From contig NZ_CP101137.1 of NCBI RefSeq assembly GCF_028473745.1, forward strand, positions 4,464,001-4,528,000: 64,000 nt of DNA, written 5' to 3'. Shown piece after piece: positions 1 to 7,926 of the stretch. A program made the position numbers and the translations under genes. How positions within the stretch are numbered: the first letter of the stretch is position 1; each line of letters opens with the position of its first letter. Source of the stretch: Streptomyces sp. M92. GTDB taxonomy: Bacteria; Actinomycetota; Actinomycetes; Streptomycetales; Streptomycetaceae. The notes below the pieces were generated by a model. That model ran no database searches. It saw only the letters and a list, made by a program, of their open reading frames with translations, and had not been told where the DNA came from.

Positions 1-1628
1 GCACCGTCGACTACCAGGTGCAGAACGACTGGGGCAGCGGCTTCACCGCCGCCGTGACCGTCACCAACAACGGCGCCGCGACCTCCAGTTGGTCACTGGG
101 GTGGACGTTCACCGGCAGCCAGCAGGTCACCAACAGCTGGAACGCGAAGGTCAGCCAGAGCGGCGCCGCCGTCACCGCGACCAACGAGGCCTACAACGGC
201 ACGCTCTCCACGGGAGGTTCGGCGAGCTTCGGCTTCCAGGGCACCTACAGCGGAAGCAACGCGGTCCCCGGCACCTTCACCCTCAACGGCGCGACCTGCA
301 ACGTCGACGACGGCGGATCGACCGACCCCGACCCGACCGACCCGCCGGACCCGACCGATCCGCCGGAGCAGGGCGAGCGGGTGGACAACCCCTACGACGG
401 CGCCAAGGTCTACGTGAACCCCGAGTGGAGCGCCAACGCGGCGGCCGAGCCCGGGGGCGACCGCATCGCCGACCAGCCCACCGGTGTGTGGCTCGACCGG
501 ACCGCCGCCATCGAGGGCGTCAATGGCGGCATGGGACTGCGCGACCACCTCGACGAGGCGCTGACACAGAAGGGCTCCGGGGAACTCGTCGTCCAGCTCG
601 TCATCTACAACCTGCCCGGACGCGACTGCGCCGCCCTCGCCTCCAACGGCGAGCTGGGCCCGGACGAGATCGGCCGGTACAAGACCGAGTACATCGACCC
701 GATCGCCGAGATCCTCGCCGACCCCAAGTACGCGGACCTGAGGATCGTCACCACGGTCGAGATCGACTCGCTGCCCAACCTGGTCACCAACGTCTCCGGG
801 CGGCCGACCGCCACGGAGAACTGCGACATCATGAAGGCCAACGGCAACTACCAGAAGGGCGTCGGCTACGCCCTGAACAAGCTCGGCGACGTCGGCAACG
901 TCTACAACTACGTCGACGCCGGCCACCACGGCTGGCTCGGCTGGGACAGCAACTTCGACCCCTCCGCCGACATGTTCAAGACCGCCGCCACCACCGAGGG
1001 CGCGACCGTCGACGACGTGCACGGCTTCATCGTCAACACCGCCAACTACAGCGCCCTGAAGGAGGAGAACTTCAAGATCACGGACTCGGTCAACGGAACC
1101 ACCGTGCGCCAGTCCGACTGGATCGACTGGAACCAGTACACCGACGAGCTGTCCTACGCCCAGGCCATGCGCGACAAGCTGGTCTCGATCGGCTTCGACC
1201 AGAACCTCGGCATGCTGATCGACACCTCACGCAACGGCTGGGGCGGCGAGGCGCGGCCCAGCGGACCGGGCGCGATGACCGACGTGAACACCTACGTGGA
1301 CGGCGGCCGCTACGACCGCCGCATCAACCCCGGCAACTGGTGCAACCAGGCTGGAGCCGGTCTCGGTGAGCGTCCGCAGGCCAGCCCCGCCGCCGGGATC
1401 GACGCGTACGTGTGGATGAAGCCCCCGGGTGAGTCCGACGGCGCGAGCGAGGAGATCCCGAACGACGAGGGCAAGGGATTCGACCGCATGTGCGACCCGA
1501 CCTACGAGGGCAACCCGCGCAACGGCAACAGCCCCTCCGGCGCGCTGCCCGACGCCCCGATCTCCGGCCACTGGTTCTCCGCGCAGTTCCAGGAGCTGAT
1601 GAAGAACGCCTACCCGCCCCTGTCCTGA
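1..1628 (+). CDS. Secreted cellulase, CBM2 plus glycoside hydrolase family 6 (5' end missing)
   Basis: The gene is already open at the window edge (frame from base 3), so the signal peptide and part of the first domain lie outside. The visible part starts in a family 2 cellulose-binding module (Trp-rich, ending in a Cys near residue 95), runs through a Pro/Asp/Thr linker of repeated DPTDPP units, and continues into a GH6 catalytic domain. The motif LPGRDCAALAS carries the Asp expected as the GH6 general acid, and DAGHHGWLGW is the usual substrate-tunnel motif. Long loops and two late Cys residues fit an exo-acting cellobiohydrolase better than an endoglucanase, but that is an inference. It would act outside the cell, releasing cellobiose from cellulose. 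A strong hairpin terminator follows. Confidence 0.93.
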   Translation, partial: TVDYQVQNDWGSGFTAAVTVTNNGAATSSWSLGWTFTGSQQVTNSWNAKVSQSGAAVTATNEAYNGTLSTGGSASFGFQGTYSGSNAVPGTFTLNGATCNVDDGGSTDPDPTDPPDPTDPPEQGERVDNPYDGAKVYVNPEWSANAAAEPGGDRIADQPTGVWLDRTAAIEGVNGGMGLRDHLDEALTQKGSGELVVQLVIYNLPGRDCAALASNGELGPDEIGRYKTEYIDPIAEILADPKYADLRIVTTVEIDSLPNLVTNVSGRPTATENCDIMKANGNYQKGVGYALNKLGDVGNVYNYVDAGHHGWLGWDSNFDPSADMFKTAATTEGATVDDVHGFIVNTANYSALKEENFKITDSVNGTTVRQSDWIDWNQYTDELSYAQAMRDKLVSIGFDQNLGMLIDTSRNGWGGEARPSGPGAMTDVNTYVDGGRYDRRINPGNWCNQAGAGLGERPQASPAAGIDAYVWMKPPGESDGASEEIPNDEGKGFDRMCDPTYEGNPRNGNSPSGALPDAPISGHWFSAQFQELMKNAYPPLS

Positions 1629-1650
1629 GCGGACCGCGGCGTAGCTGACG

Positions 1651-1695
1651 CCGTCGGGGCCCGGACCTCCCGGCCGGGCCCCGACGGTACTTTTT
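1651..1695 (+). terminator. Rho-independent terminator after the cellulase gene
   Basis: A perfect 14-bp inverted repeat (CCGTCGGGGCCCGG at 1651-1664 and its complement at 1674-1687) is followed by TTTTT at 1691-1695, the classic terminator form and rare in such GC-rich DNA. Confidence 0.85.
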
Positions 1696-1774
1696 GCGAT
1701 CGCGGCAACTTCATTTGCCTCCGCGCGGTGCGTCGTCGCACCCTGACGGCACCGCGAACGGGAGGCTGATCACC

Positions 1775-2698
1775 ATGGCGCACGACCACCACGACACCCA
1801 CCGGCACGACACCGGGCACGGACACGGCCACGGACACGGCCACGACCACGACCACACCGACATGGACTGGGCCGAGATGGCCCCGCTGCTGGAGGCCCAG
1901 GCGGAGCTGTACACGCCGCTGTACCGGCAGGCCATGGCCTGGCTGGCACGCGAGGTGACCGACCCCGGCCTGGTCGTCGACGTCGGCAGCGGACCCGGCG
2001 TTGTCTCCTGCCTGTTCGCCGACACCTTCCCCGGCGCCCGCGTCCTCGCCGTCGACGGCGCCGAGCCCCTGCTGGAGCGGGCCCGCGACCGCGCCGCCCG
2101 CCTCGGTGCCGCCGACCGCTTCGGCACCCTCGCCGGAGAGCTGCCCGGGGTGCTGGGCGAGCTGGACTACCCGGCCGACCTGATGTGGGCGAGCCAGAGC
2201 CTGCACCACCTCGGCGACCAGCGAGCGGCCGTGGCCGCACTCGCCGGGCACCTCGCACCGGGCGGCACCCTGGCCGTCCTGGAGGGCGGGCTGCCCGCCC
2301 GGTTCCTGCCCCGCGACATCGGGATCGGGCGCCCGGGGCTGCAGGCCAGGATGCACGCCGTGGAGGAGGACGCCTTCGCGCAGATGCGCGCGGACACGCC
2401 CGGCTCCGTGCCCGAGACCGAGGACTGGCCGGCGATGCTGACCGCCGCGGGCCTCGAGCACACCGGCACCCGCAGCTTCCTGCTGGACCTGCCGGCGCCG
2501 CTGTCGGACGAGGCCCGCGCCTACGTCACCACGTCCCTGTCCCGACTGCGCGACCGCCTCGGCGACGGCCTCGACGCCGGCGACCGGGAGACCCTCGACC
2601 GACTGCTCGACCCCGCCGACGAGGCGAGCGCGTACCGGCGGCAGGACGTGTTCGTGCTGGTGGCGCACACGGTCTACACGGCGGTGCGGCCCGCCTGA
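1775..2698 (+). CDS. Class I SAM-dependent methyltransferase with a histidine-rich N-terminus
   Basis: The 307-residue protein starts at ATG 1775, which has GGGAGG upstream; an earlier in-frame start at 1694 would sit on the preceding terminator and is unlikely. Residues 1-30 are a His/Asp/Gly-rich run (alternating HGHGHGH and HDHDH) that could bind nickel or zinc. Next comes a Rossmann methyltransferase fold with motif I VVDVGSGPGVVS, an acidic end of strand 2 (AVDGAE) and a conserved SLHHLGD segment, as in UbiE/COQ5-like small-molecule methyltransferases. The substrate is unknown. It stands alone between two terminators, so neighbours give no hint. The family call is firm, the substrate open. 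Confidence 0.85.
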   Translation: MAHDHHDTHRHDTGHGHGHGHGHDHDHTDMDWAEMAPLLEAQAELYTPLYRQAMAWLAREVTDPGLVVDVGSGPGVVSCLFADTFPGARVLAVDGAEPLLERARDRAARLGAADRFGTLAGELPGVLGELDYPADLMWASQSLHHLGDQRAAVAALAGHLAPGGTLAVLEGGLPARFLPRDIGIGRPGLQARMHAVEEDAFAQMRADTPGSVPETEDWPAMLTAAGLEHTGTRSFLLDLPAPLSDEARAYVTTSLSRLRDRLGDGLDAGDRETLDRLLDPADEASAYRRQDVFVLVAHTVYTAVRPA

Positions 2699-2717
2699 CC
2701 GCACCGCCCGCACACAC

Positions 2718-2751
2718 GTGAGGGGCCCGGCGCGACGACCGGACCCCTCAC
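2718..2751. terminator. Bidirectional hairpin between convergent genes
   Basis: GTGAGGGG (2718-2725) pairs with CCCCTCAC (2744-2751), with further CCGG/CCGG pairing inside. It lies between the convergent methyltransferase and aldo/keto reductase genes and probably ends both transcripts. No T-run is present, which is normal for this genus. Confidence 0.65.
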
Positions 2752-2765
2752 CCGCGGGCGTCGCC

Positions 2766-3602
2766 TCACTCCCCGTTGAACTCCGCCGGGTCCGGGCCCG
2801 TGCGCCGGTCCTCGTTCAGCGCGCTGATCGCCGCGAGGTCCTCGGTGTCGAGGCTGAAGCCGAACACGTCGATGTTCTCCTTGATCCGCGACGGCGTCAC
2901 GGACTTCGGGATCACCACGTTGCCGACCTGGAGGTGCCAGCGCAGCACCACCTGGGCCGGGCTGCGGCCGTGCTTCTGGGCGATCGCCACGATCGCGGGG
3001 ATCTCCAGGATGCCCTTGCCGGAGCCGAGCGGGGACCACGCCTCGGTGGCGATGCCCTGCTCCGCGTGGTACTCGCGGGCGGCGTGCTGCTGGAGGTGCG
3101 GGTGCAGCTCGATCTGGTTGACGGCGGGGACGACCGACGTCTCGCCGATCAGCCGCTCCAAGTGCTCCGGCAGGAAGTTGGAGACGCCGATGGCCCGGAT
3201 GCGGCCGTCGGCGTGCAGCTTCTCGAACGCCTTGTACGTGTCGACGTAGCGCTCCTTGGCCGGCATCGGCCAGTGGATCAGGTACAGGTCCACGTACTCC
3301 AGGCCCAGCTTCGCCAGCGACGTGTCGAAGGCGCGGAGGGTGGAGTCGTACCCCTGGTCGCTGTTCCAGAGCTTGGTGGTGACGAACAGATCCTCGCGGG
3401 GGACGCCGGAGGCGGCGATCGCCTGGCCGGTGCCCTCCTCGTTGCCGTAGATCGCCGCTGTGTCGATGCTGCGGTACCCGGCCTCCAGCGCCTGGGCGAC
3501 GGCCGCCTGGGCCTCGTCGTCCGGCACCTGCCAGACGCCGAAGCCCAGCTGGGGCATCTCGACGCCGTTGTTCAGGATGATCGGGGGGACCTTGCTGCTC
3601 AC
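2766..3602 (-). CDS. Aldo/keto reductase (2,5-diketo-gluconate reductase type)
   Basis: This 278-residue protein is a complete aldo/keto reductase, an NADPH-dependent (beta/alpha)8 enzyme that reduces carbonyls to alcohols. The catalytic tetrad is visible: Asp and Tyr in SIDTAAIYGNEEG, Lys in VTTKLWNS and His in LIHWPMP. The C-terminal region with IPKSVTPSRIKEN is the usual NADPH-phosphate binding segment. It begins at GTG 3602 with AAGGA upstream. The gene is probably monocistronic; the acyl-CoA synthetase upstream is on the same strand with an 83-bp gap. The natural substrate cannot be read from sequence. Confidence 0.92.
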   Translation of the reverse strand: MSSKVPPIILNNGVEMPQLGFGVWQVPDDEAQAAVAQALEAGYRSIDTAAIYGNEEGTGQAIAASGVPREDLFVTTKLWNSDQGYDSTLRAFDTSLAKLGLEYVDLYLIHWPMPAKERYVDTYKAFEKLHADGRIRAIGVSNFLPEHLERLIGETSVVPAVNQIELHPHLQQHAAREYHAEQGIATEAWSPLGSGKGILEIPAIVAIAQKHGRSPAQVVLRWHLQVGNVVIPKSVTPSRIKENIDVFGFSLDTEDLAAISALNEDRRTGPDPAEFNGE

Positions 3603-3685
3603 GAGCTCTTGATCCTTCGGTTGTGGTCAGGTGGTACTCCCATCGTCAACGATCACGGGCCGTGACGCATTCCTGACCGGTGAAC

Positions 3686-5512
3686 TCACGCTTCGTAAAG
3701 CGCCTCGACCTCGGCGCCGTAGGCGTTCTCGATGGCCTTGCGCTTGAGCTTGAGCGACGGGGTGAGCAGCCCGTGCTCCTCGGTGAACGGCTGGGCCAGT
3801 ATGCGGAAGGTGCGGATCGACTCGGCCTGCGACACCAGCGTGTTGGCGGCGACGACCGCGCGCCGCACCTCCGTCTCCAGGTCGGCGTCGTGCACCAGCT
3901 CGGCCGGGGGCATCCGGGGTTTGTTGCGCATCGCCAGCCAGTGGTCGACCGCCTCGTTGTCCAGCGTGATGAGGGCGGCCACGTAGGGGCGGTCGTTGCC
4001 GACGACGATGCACTGGTTGACCAGCGGATGGTCCCGGACGCGCTCCTCCAGCAGCCCGGGGGACACGCTCTTGCCGCCGGAGGTCACCAGGATCTCCTTC
4101 TTGCGGCCGGTGATGGTGAGGTAGCCGTCCTCGTCCAGCGCGCCCAGGTCACCGGTGGCCAGCCAGCCCTCGTGCAGGGTCTCGTCGGTGGCCTTGGGGT
4201 TGTTGAGGTAGCCCTGGAAGACGTTGTCGCCGTTCAGCCAGATCTCGCCGTCGTCCGCGATGTGCACGGTGACGCCGGGGATCGGCCGGCCGACGGTGCC
4301 GTAGCGGGTGTGCTCGGGCGGGTTGGCGGTCGCCGCCGCGGTGGACTCGGTCAAGCCGTAGCCTTCGTAGATCTGCACGCCCGCGCCCGCGAAGAACAGT
4401 CCGAGCCGCCGGTCCATCGCCGAGCCGCCCGACATGGCGTTGCGGATGCGGCCGCCCATCGCGGCCCGCACCTTGGCGTAGACGACCTTGTCGAAGAACT
4501 GGTGCTGCACGCGCAGGGCCGCCGACGGTCCCGGCCCGATGCCCCAGGCCCTCGCCTCCACCGCCTCCGCGTACTTCACGGCCACGTCCACGGCCTTCTC
4601 GAAGGGGCCGCCCTTCCCCTCCTTCTCGGCCTTGCGCCGGGCCGCGTGGAACACCTTCTCGAAGATGTACGGCACGGCCAGGATGAACGTCGGCCGGAAC
4701 GCGGCCAGGTCGGGCAGCAGCGCGGCGGCGTTGAGCTGCGGCTGGTGGCCGAAGCGGACCCCGCCGCGGATCGCCGCGACCTCCACCATCCGCCCGAAGA
4801 CGTGGGCGAGCGGCAGGAACAGCAGCGTCGCCGCCTCGTCGCCCTTCTTGGAGTGGAAGACCGGCTCCCAGCGCTCTATGACGGTGTCCGCCTCGTACAT
4901 GAAGTTGCCGTGCGTCAGCACGCAGCCCTTGGGGCGGCCCGTGGTGCCCGAGGTGTAGATGACGGTGGCGACCGTGTCCGGTGTGACCGCCTTGCGGTGC
5001 CGGTGCACCACCTCGTCGTCGAGGTGGGCGCCCGCGTCGTACAGCTCCTGGACGGCGCCGGAGTCGAGCTGCCACAGGCCGCGCAGGCGCGGCAGCCGGT
5101 CGATGACGATGGCGATGGTCATCGCGTGGTCCTCGTGCTCGACGACCGCGGCCGTCACCTCGGCGTCGTGGAGCATCCACAGGCACTGCTCGGCCGAGGA
5201 GGTCGGGTAGACGGGTACCACCTGGGCGCCGATCGTCCACAGGGCGAAGTCGAAGAGCGTCCACTCGTAGCGGGTACGGGACATGATGGCGACCCGGTCA
5301 CCGAAGCGGACGCCCTGGGCGAGCAGCCCCTTGGCGAGGGCCAGCACCTCGTCGCGGAACGCGCCCGCGGTCACGTCCCGCCACTGCCCGGCGTCGTCCT
5401 TGCGGCCGAGCGCGATGTGTCCCGGGTCCTCCTGGGCATGCCGGAAGACGACGTCGGCCAGACCGCCCACCGGTGGCGCCGACGTCGACGGAGGACTGGT
5501 GAACTCGCGCAA
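3686..5512 (-). CDS. Long-chain acyl-CoA synthetase (FadD15-type AMP-forming ligase)
   Basis: AMP-forming ligase that activates a fatty acid with ATP and loads it on CoA. The P-loop-like motif YTSGTTGRPKG, the adenylate-binding motif YGLTES and the hinge segment TGDLGALDEDGYLTITGRKK are all present, as is the C-terminal catalytic-Lys domain. I place the start at TTG 5512 (GGGGAG just upstream), because the resulting LREFTSPP N-terminus matches the family pattern MREF; the open frame also allows GTG 5560, 16 residues longer. Length is about 608 residues, normal for bacterial long-chain synthetases. Inferred role: fatty-acid catabolism or lipid remodelling. A perfect inverted repeat lies upstream at 5701-5724. 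Confidence 0.9.
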   Translation of the reverse strand: MREFTSPPSTSAPPVGGLADVVFRHAQEDPGHIALGRKDDAGQWRDVTAGAFRDEVLALAKGLLAQGVRFGDRVAIMSRTRYEWTLFDFALWTIGAQVVPVYPTSSAEQCLWMLHDAEVTAAVVEHEDHAMTIAIVIDRLPRLRGLWQLDSGAVQELYDAGAHLDDEVVHRHRKAVTPDTVATVIYTSGTTGRPKGCVLTHGNFMYEADTVIERWEPVFHSKKGDEAATLLFLPLAHVFGRMVEVAAIRGGVRFGHQPQLNAAALLPDLAAFRPTFILAVPYIFEKVFHAARRKAEKEGKGGPFEKAVDVAVKYAEAVEARAWGIGPGPSAALRVQHQFFDKVVYAKVRAAMGGRIRNAMSGGSAMDRRLGLFFAGAGVQIYEGYGLTESTAAATANPPEHTRYGTVGRPIPGVTVHIADDGEIWLNGDNVFQGYLNNPKATDETLHEGWLATGDLGALDEDGYLTITGRKKEILVTSGGKSVSPGLLEERVRDHPLVNQCIVVGNDRPYVAALITLDNEAVDHWLAMRNKPRMPPAELVHDADLETEVRRAVVAANTLVSQAESIRTFRILAQPFTEEHGLLTPSLKLKRKAIENAYGAEVEALYEA

Positions 5513-5700
5513 ACCCCGCTCCCCGCTCCTGGCTCCCTGGTTCCGGGTGACGCCCCGCACAGCGCGGTGAAAGCTACCCCACGCGGAACGGCGGCGGCAG
5601 GGGCGCCGAACGCGAGCGGTGCTCAGGTCCGCGCTGGTCAGCGGGAGGAAATGCGCTCACATGGGGAAGGGTCGGACACGTTCCTGACGTTTGAGTAAGT

Positions 5701-5724
5701 TTCGGTGGCGTAATCTCCACCGAA
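5701..5724. promoter_or_regulatory. Perfect inverted repeat upstream of the acyl-CoA synthetase gene
   Basis: TTCGGTGG (5701-5708), an 8-base spacer and CCACCGAA (5717-5724) form an exact palindrome in the 300-bp gap between the acyl-CoA synthetase and LysR genes, both leftward. The AT-richer surroundings and the spacing suit a dimeric repressor operator. The cognate regulator is unknown; a terminator for the upstream LysR gene is the alternative. Confidence 0.4.
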
Positions 5725-5821
5725 TCTGTACGACCCGCTTACCGCCGGTCGCGGGGCGGCCGACGCCCTCCCCTCCTACAGCGCGGGCGGCGGGGAAGGT
5801 GTCACACCACGCGTCGCCCGG

Positions 5822-6703
5822 CTACCCGAGAGCGGCCCGTCTCGATCGGTGCAGACGGTCGCCGCCCGCCAGGATCGCGGCCGCCAGGGCGTCCGCCGCG
5901 CCCTGCGCCGAGGGACGCCGCCTGCCGTGCACCAGGACGAAGTCGACCCGGCCGAGCTCCGGCAGCCCGGCCCGGTCCGGCACCCGCACCAGGCCGGGCG
6001 GGATCAGTCCCCGCGAGTGCGCCATGACGCCGAGACCGGCGCGAGCGGCCGCGATCAGCCCGTTCAGGCTGCCGCTGGTGCAGGCGACGCGCCACTCGCG
6101 GCCCTGCCGTTGCAGGGCGTCGAAGGCCAGCGCGCGGGTGATGCCGGGCGGCGGGTAGACGATGAGCGGCACCGGACGGTCCGGGTCGAGACGCAGGCGC
6201 TCCGCGCCGATCCACACCAGCCGGTCGCGCCAGACCGGCTCGCCCCGCGGGTCCTCGGGCCGCCGCTTGGCCAGAACCAGGTCCAGCTTCCCGGCGGCCA
6301 GCTGCTCGTGCAGCGTCCCCGACAGTTCCACCGTCAGCTCCAGGTCGACCTCGGGGTGGTCGTGCCGGAAGCCCTCCAGGATCTCCGGCAGCCGGGTGAG
6401 CACGAAGTCCTCGGACGCCCCGAACCGCAGCCGCCCGCGCAGCCGCGTACCGGCGAAGAAGGCCGACGCCTGCTCGTGCACCTCCAGGATCCGGCGCGCG
6501 AACCCGAGCATCGCCTCGCCGTCCTCCGTCAGCTCCACGGAGTGGGTGTCGCGGCTGAAGAGCTGCCGGCCGGCGGCGTCCTCCAGCCGCCGCACGTGCT
6601 GGCTCACGGTCGACTGGCGCAGCCCCAGCCGCCGGGCCGCCTGGGTGAAGCTCAGCGTCTGTGCCACCGACAGGAAAGTACGCAGGTGGGACGGCTCGTA
6701 CAT
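5822..6703 (-). CDS. LysR-family transcriptional regulator
   Basis: Residues 1-60 form the LysR winged helix-turn-helix (LRTFLSVAQTLSFTQAARRLGLRQSTVSQHVRRLE), shown here only to name the region; the rest is the periplasmic-binding-like effector domain, for a normal total of 293 residues. It begins at ATG 6703 with GGCGGA upstream. It is divergent from the SBF-type transporter gene, with 176 bp between the starts, the standard arrangement in which a LysR protein controls its neighbour. A T-N11-A box lies just upstream of its start. The inducer is unknown; from context it may be the transporter substrate. Confidence 0.9.
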   Translation of the reverse strand: MYEPSHLRTFLSVAQTLSFTQAARRLGLRQSTVSQHVRRLEDAAGRQLFSRDTHSVELTEDGEAMLGFARRILEVHEQASAFFAGTRLRGRLRFGASEDFVLTRLPEILEGFRHDHPEVDLELTVELSGTLHEQLAAGKLDLVLAKRRPEDPRGEPVWRDRLVWIGAERLRLDPDRPVPLIVYPPPGITRALAFDALQRQGREWRVACTSGSLNGLIAAARAGLGVMAHSRGLIPPGLVRVPDRAGLPELGRVDFVLVHGRRRPSAQGAADALAAAILAGGDRLHRSRRAALG

Positions 6704-6714
6704 TCCGCCAGCCT

Positions 6715-6729
6715 ATCGCTGTTCGTGAT
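6715..6729. promoter_or_regulatory. Candidate LysR-type binding box
   Basis: ATCGCTGTTCGTGAT fits the T-N11-A rule for LysR regulators, with ATC/GAT symmetrical ends. It sits 11 bp from the LysR start in the divergent intergenic region, a common place for an autoregulatory site. Such short motifs also arise by chance. Confidence 0.4.
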
Positions 6730-6879
6730 GACAGTCAGAGCGGTGTACGGGATTCCCGATCGCGGGGCGGGGGAGCAGGATGGAGCGGGGACCCGTGAGC
6801 CCCGGGAACGCGACAGACGAGTACAACGAGCAGACAGAGCAGACAGAGTAGACAGAGCAGAACGAGCAAGTGGAGCACC

Positions 6880-7911
6880 GTGAGACGCCTGCGACGGCCG
6901 CGTTGGATGCCGATCGACCCGTACATCCTGCTGCTGCTCGGGACGGTGGGCCTCGCGGCACTGCTGCCGGCCCGGGGTGCGGGCGCGGACGTCGCCTCCG
7001 GTGCCTCCACGGCCGCGATCGCCTTCCTCTTCTTCCTCTACGGGGCCCGGCTCTCCACCCGTGAGGCGACGGACGGCCTGCGGCACTGGCGCCTCCACGT
7101 CACCGTGCTGGCCTGCACGTTCGTCGTCTTCCCGCTGCTGGGCCTCGCCTCACGGGGACTCGTCCCGGTCTTCCTGAGCGACCCCCTCTACCAGGGCCTG
7201 CTCTTCCTCACCCTGGTGCCGTCCACCATCCAGTCGTCGATCGCCTTCACCTCGATCGCCCGCGGCAACGTGCCCGCCGCGATCTGCGCGGGCTCCTTCT
7301 CCTCGCTGGTCGGCATCGTCGTGACGCCGCTGCTGGCGGCCGCGCTGCTGGGCGGCGACGGGGGCGGGTTCTCCGCCGACTCGGTGGTGGAGATCGTGCT
7401 GCAACTGCTGGTGCCGTTCGCCGCCGGGCAGGTGCTGCGCCGCTGGATCGGAGGGTTCGTCGCCCGGCACAAGAAGGTGCTCGGGCTCGTCGACCGCGGT
7501 TCGATCCTCCTCGTCGTGTACACGGCGTTCAGCGAGGGCATGGTCGAGGGTGTCTGGCACCAGGTGAGCCCGGCGCGGATGGCCGGGCTGCTGGCGGTCC
7601 AGGCCGTGCTGCTCGCCGTGATGCTGCTGCTGACCTGGTACGGGGCGAAGGCGCTGGGCTTCGGCCGGGCGGACCGGATCGCGATCCAGTTCGCCGGTTC
7701 GAAGAAGTCCCTCGCCGCCGGACTGCCGATGGCGAGCGTCCTGTTCGGTGCCCAGGCCTCGCTGGCCGTGCTGCCGCTGATGCTCTTCCACCAGATGCAG
7801 CTGATGGTGTGCGCGGTCATCGCCAAGCGCCGGTCGCACGACCCGGAGGCGGACGCCGAGGAGGGTGCCGCCCCTCCCGAACGCGCGGCGGCGGGCGCCG
7901 GAGGCCGCTGA
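6880..7911 (+). CDS. Bile acid:sodium symporter (SBF-like, YfeH/ACR3 superfamily) transporter
   Basis: A 343-residue integral membrane protein with about ten hydrophobic helices, beginning PIDPYILLLLGTVGLAALLP, as in the SBF-like family. Conserved features include FLFFLYGARLS in helix 2, LVPSTIQSSIAFTS in helix 4 and QFAGSKKSLAAGLPM late in the protein, which correspond to the sodium/substrate-binding crossover helices. The C-terminal 25 residues are charged and cytoplasmic. The start is GTG 6880 with GGAG upstream. Characterised members carry organic anions with sodium; the substrate here is unknown. It is divergent from the LysR gene, which probably regulates it. Confidence 0.87.
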   Translation: MRRLRRPRWMPIDPYILLLLGTVGLAALLPARGAGADVASGASTAAIAFLFFLYGARLSTREATDGLRHWRLHVTVLACTFVVFPLLGLASRGLVPVFLSDPLYQGLLFLTLVPSTIQSSIAFTSIARGNVPAAICAGSFSSLVGIVVTPLLAAALLGGDGGGFSADSVVEIVLQLLVPFAAGQVLRRWIGGFVARHKKVLGLVDRGSILLVVYTAFSEGMVEGVWHQVSPARMAGLLAVQAVLLAVMLLLTWYGAKALGFGRADRIAIQFAGSKKSLAAGLPMASVLFGAQASLAVLPLMLFHQMQLMVCAVIAKRRSHDPEADAEEGAAPPERAAAGAGGR

Positions 7912-7926
7912 CCCGGGGCGGTGGTC

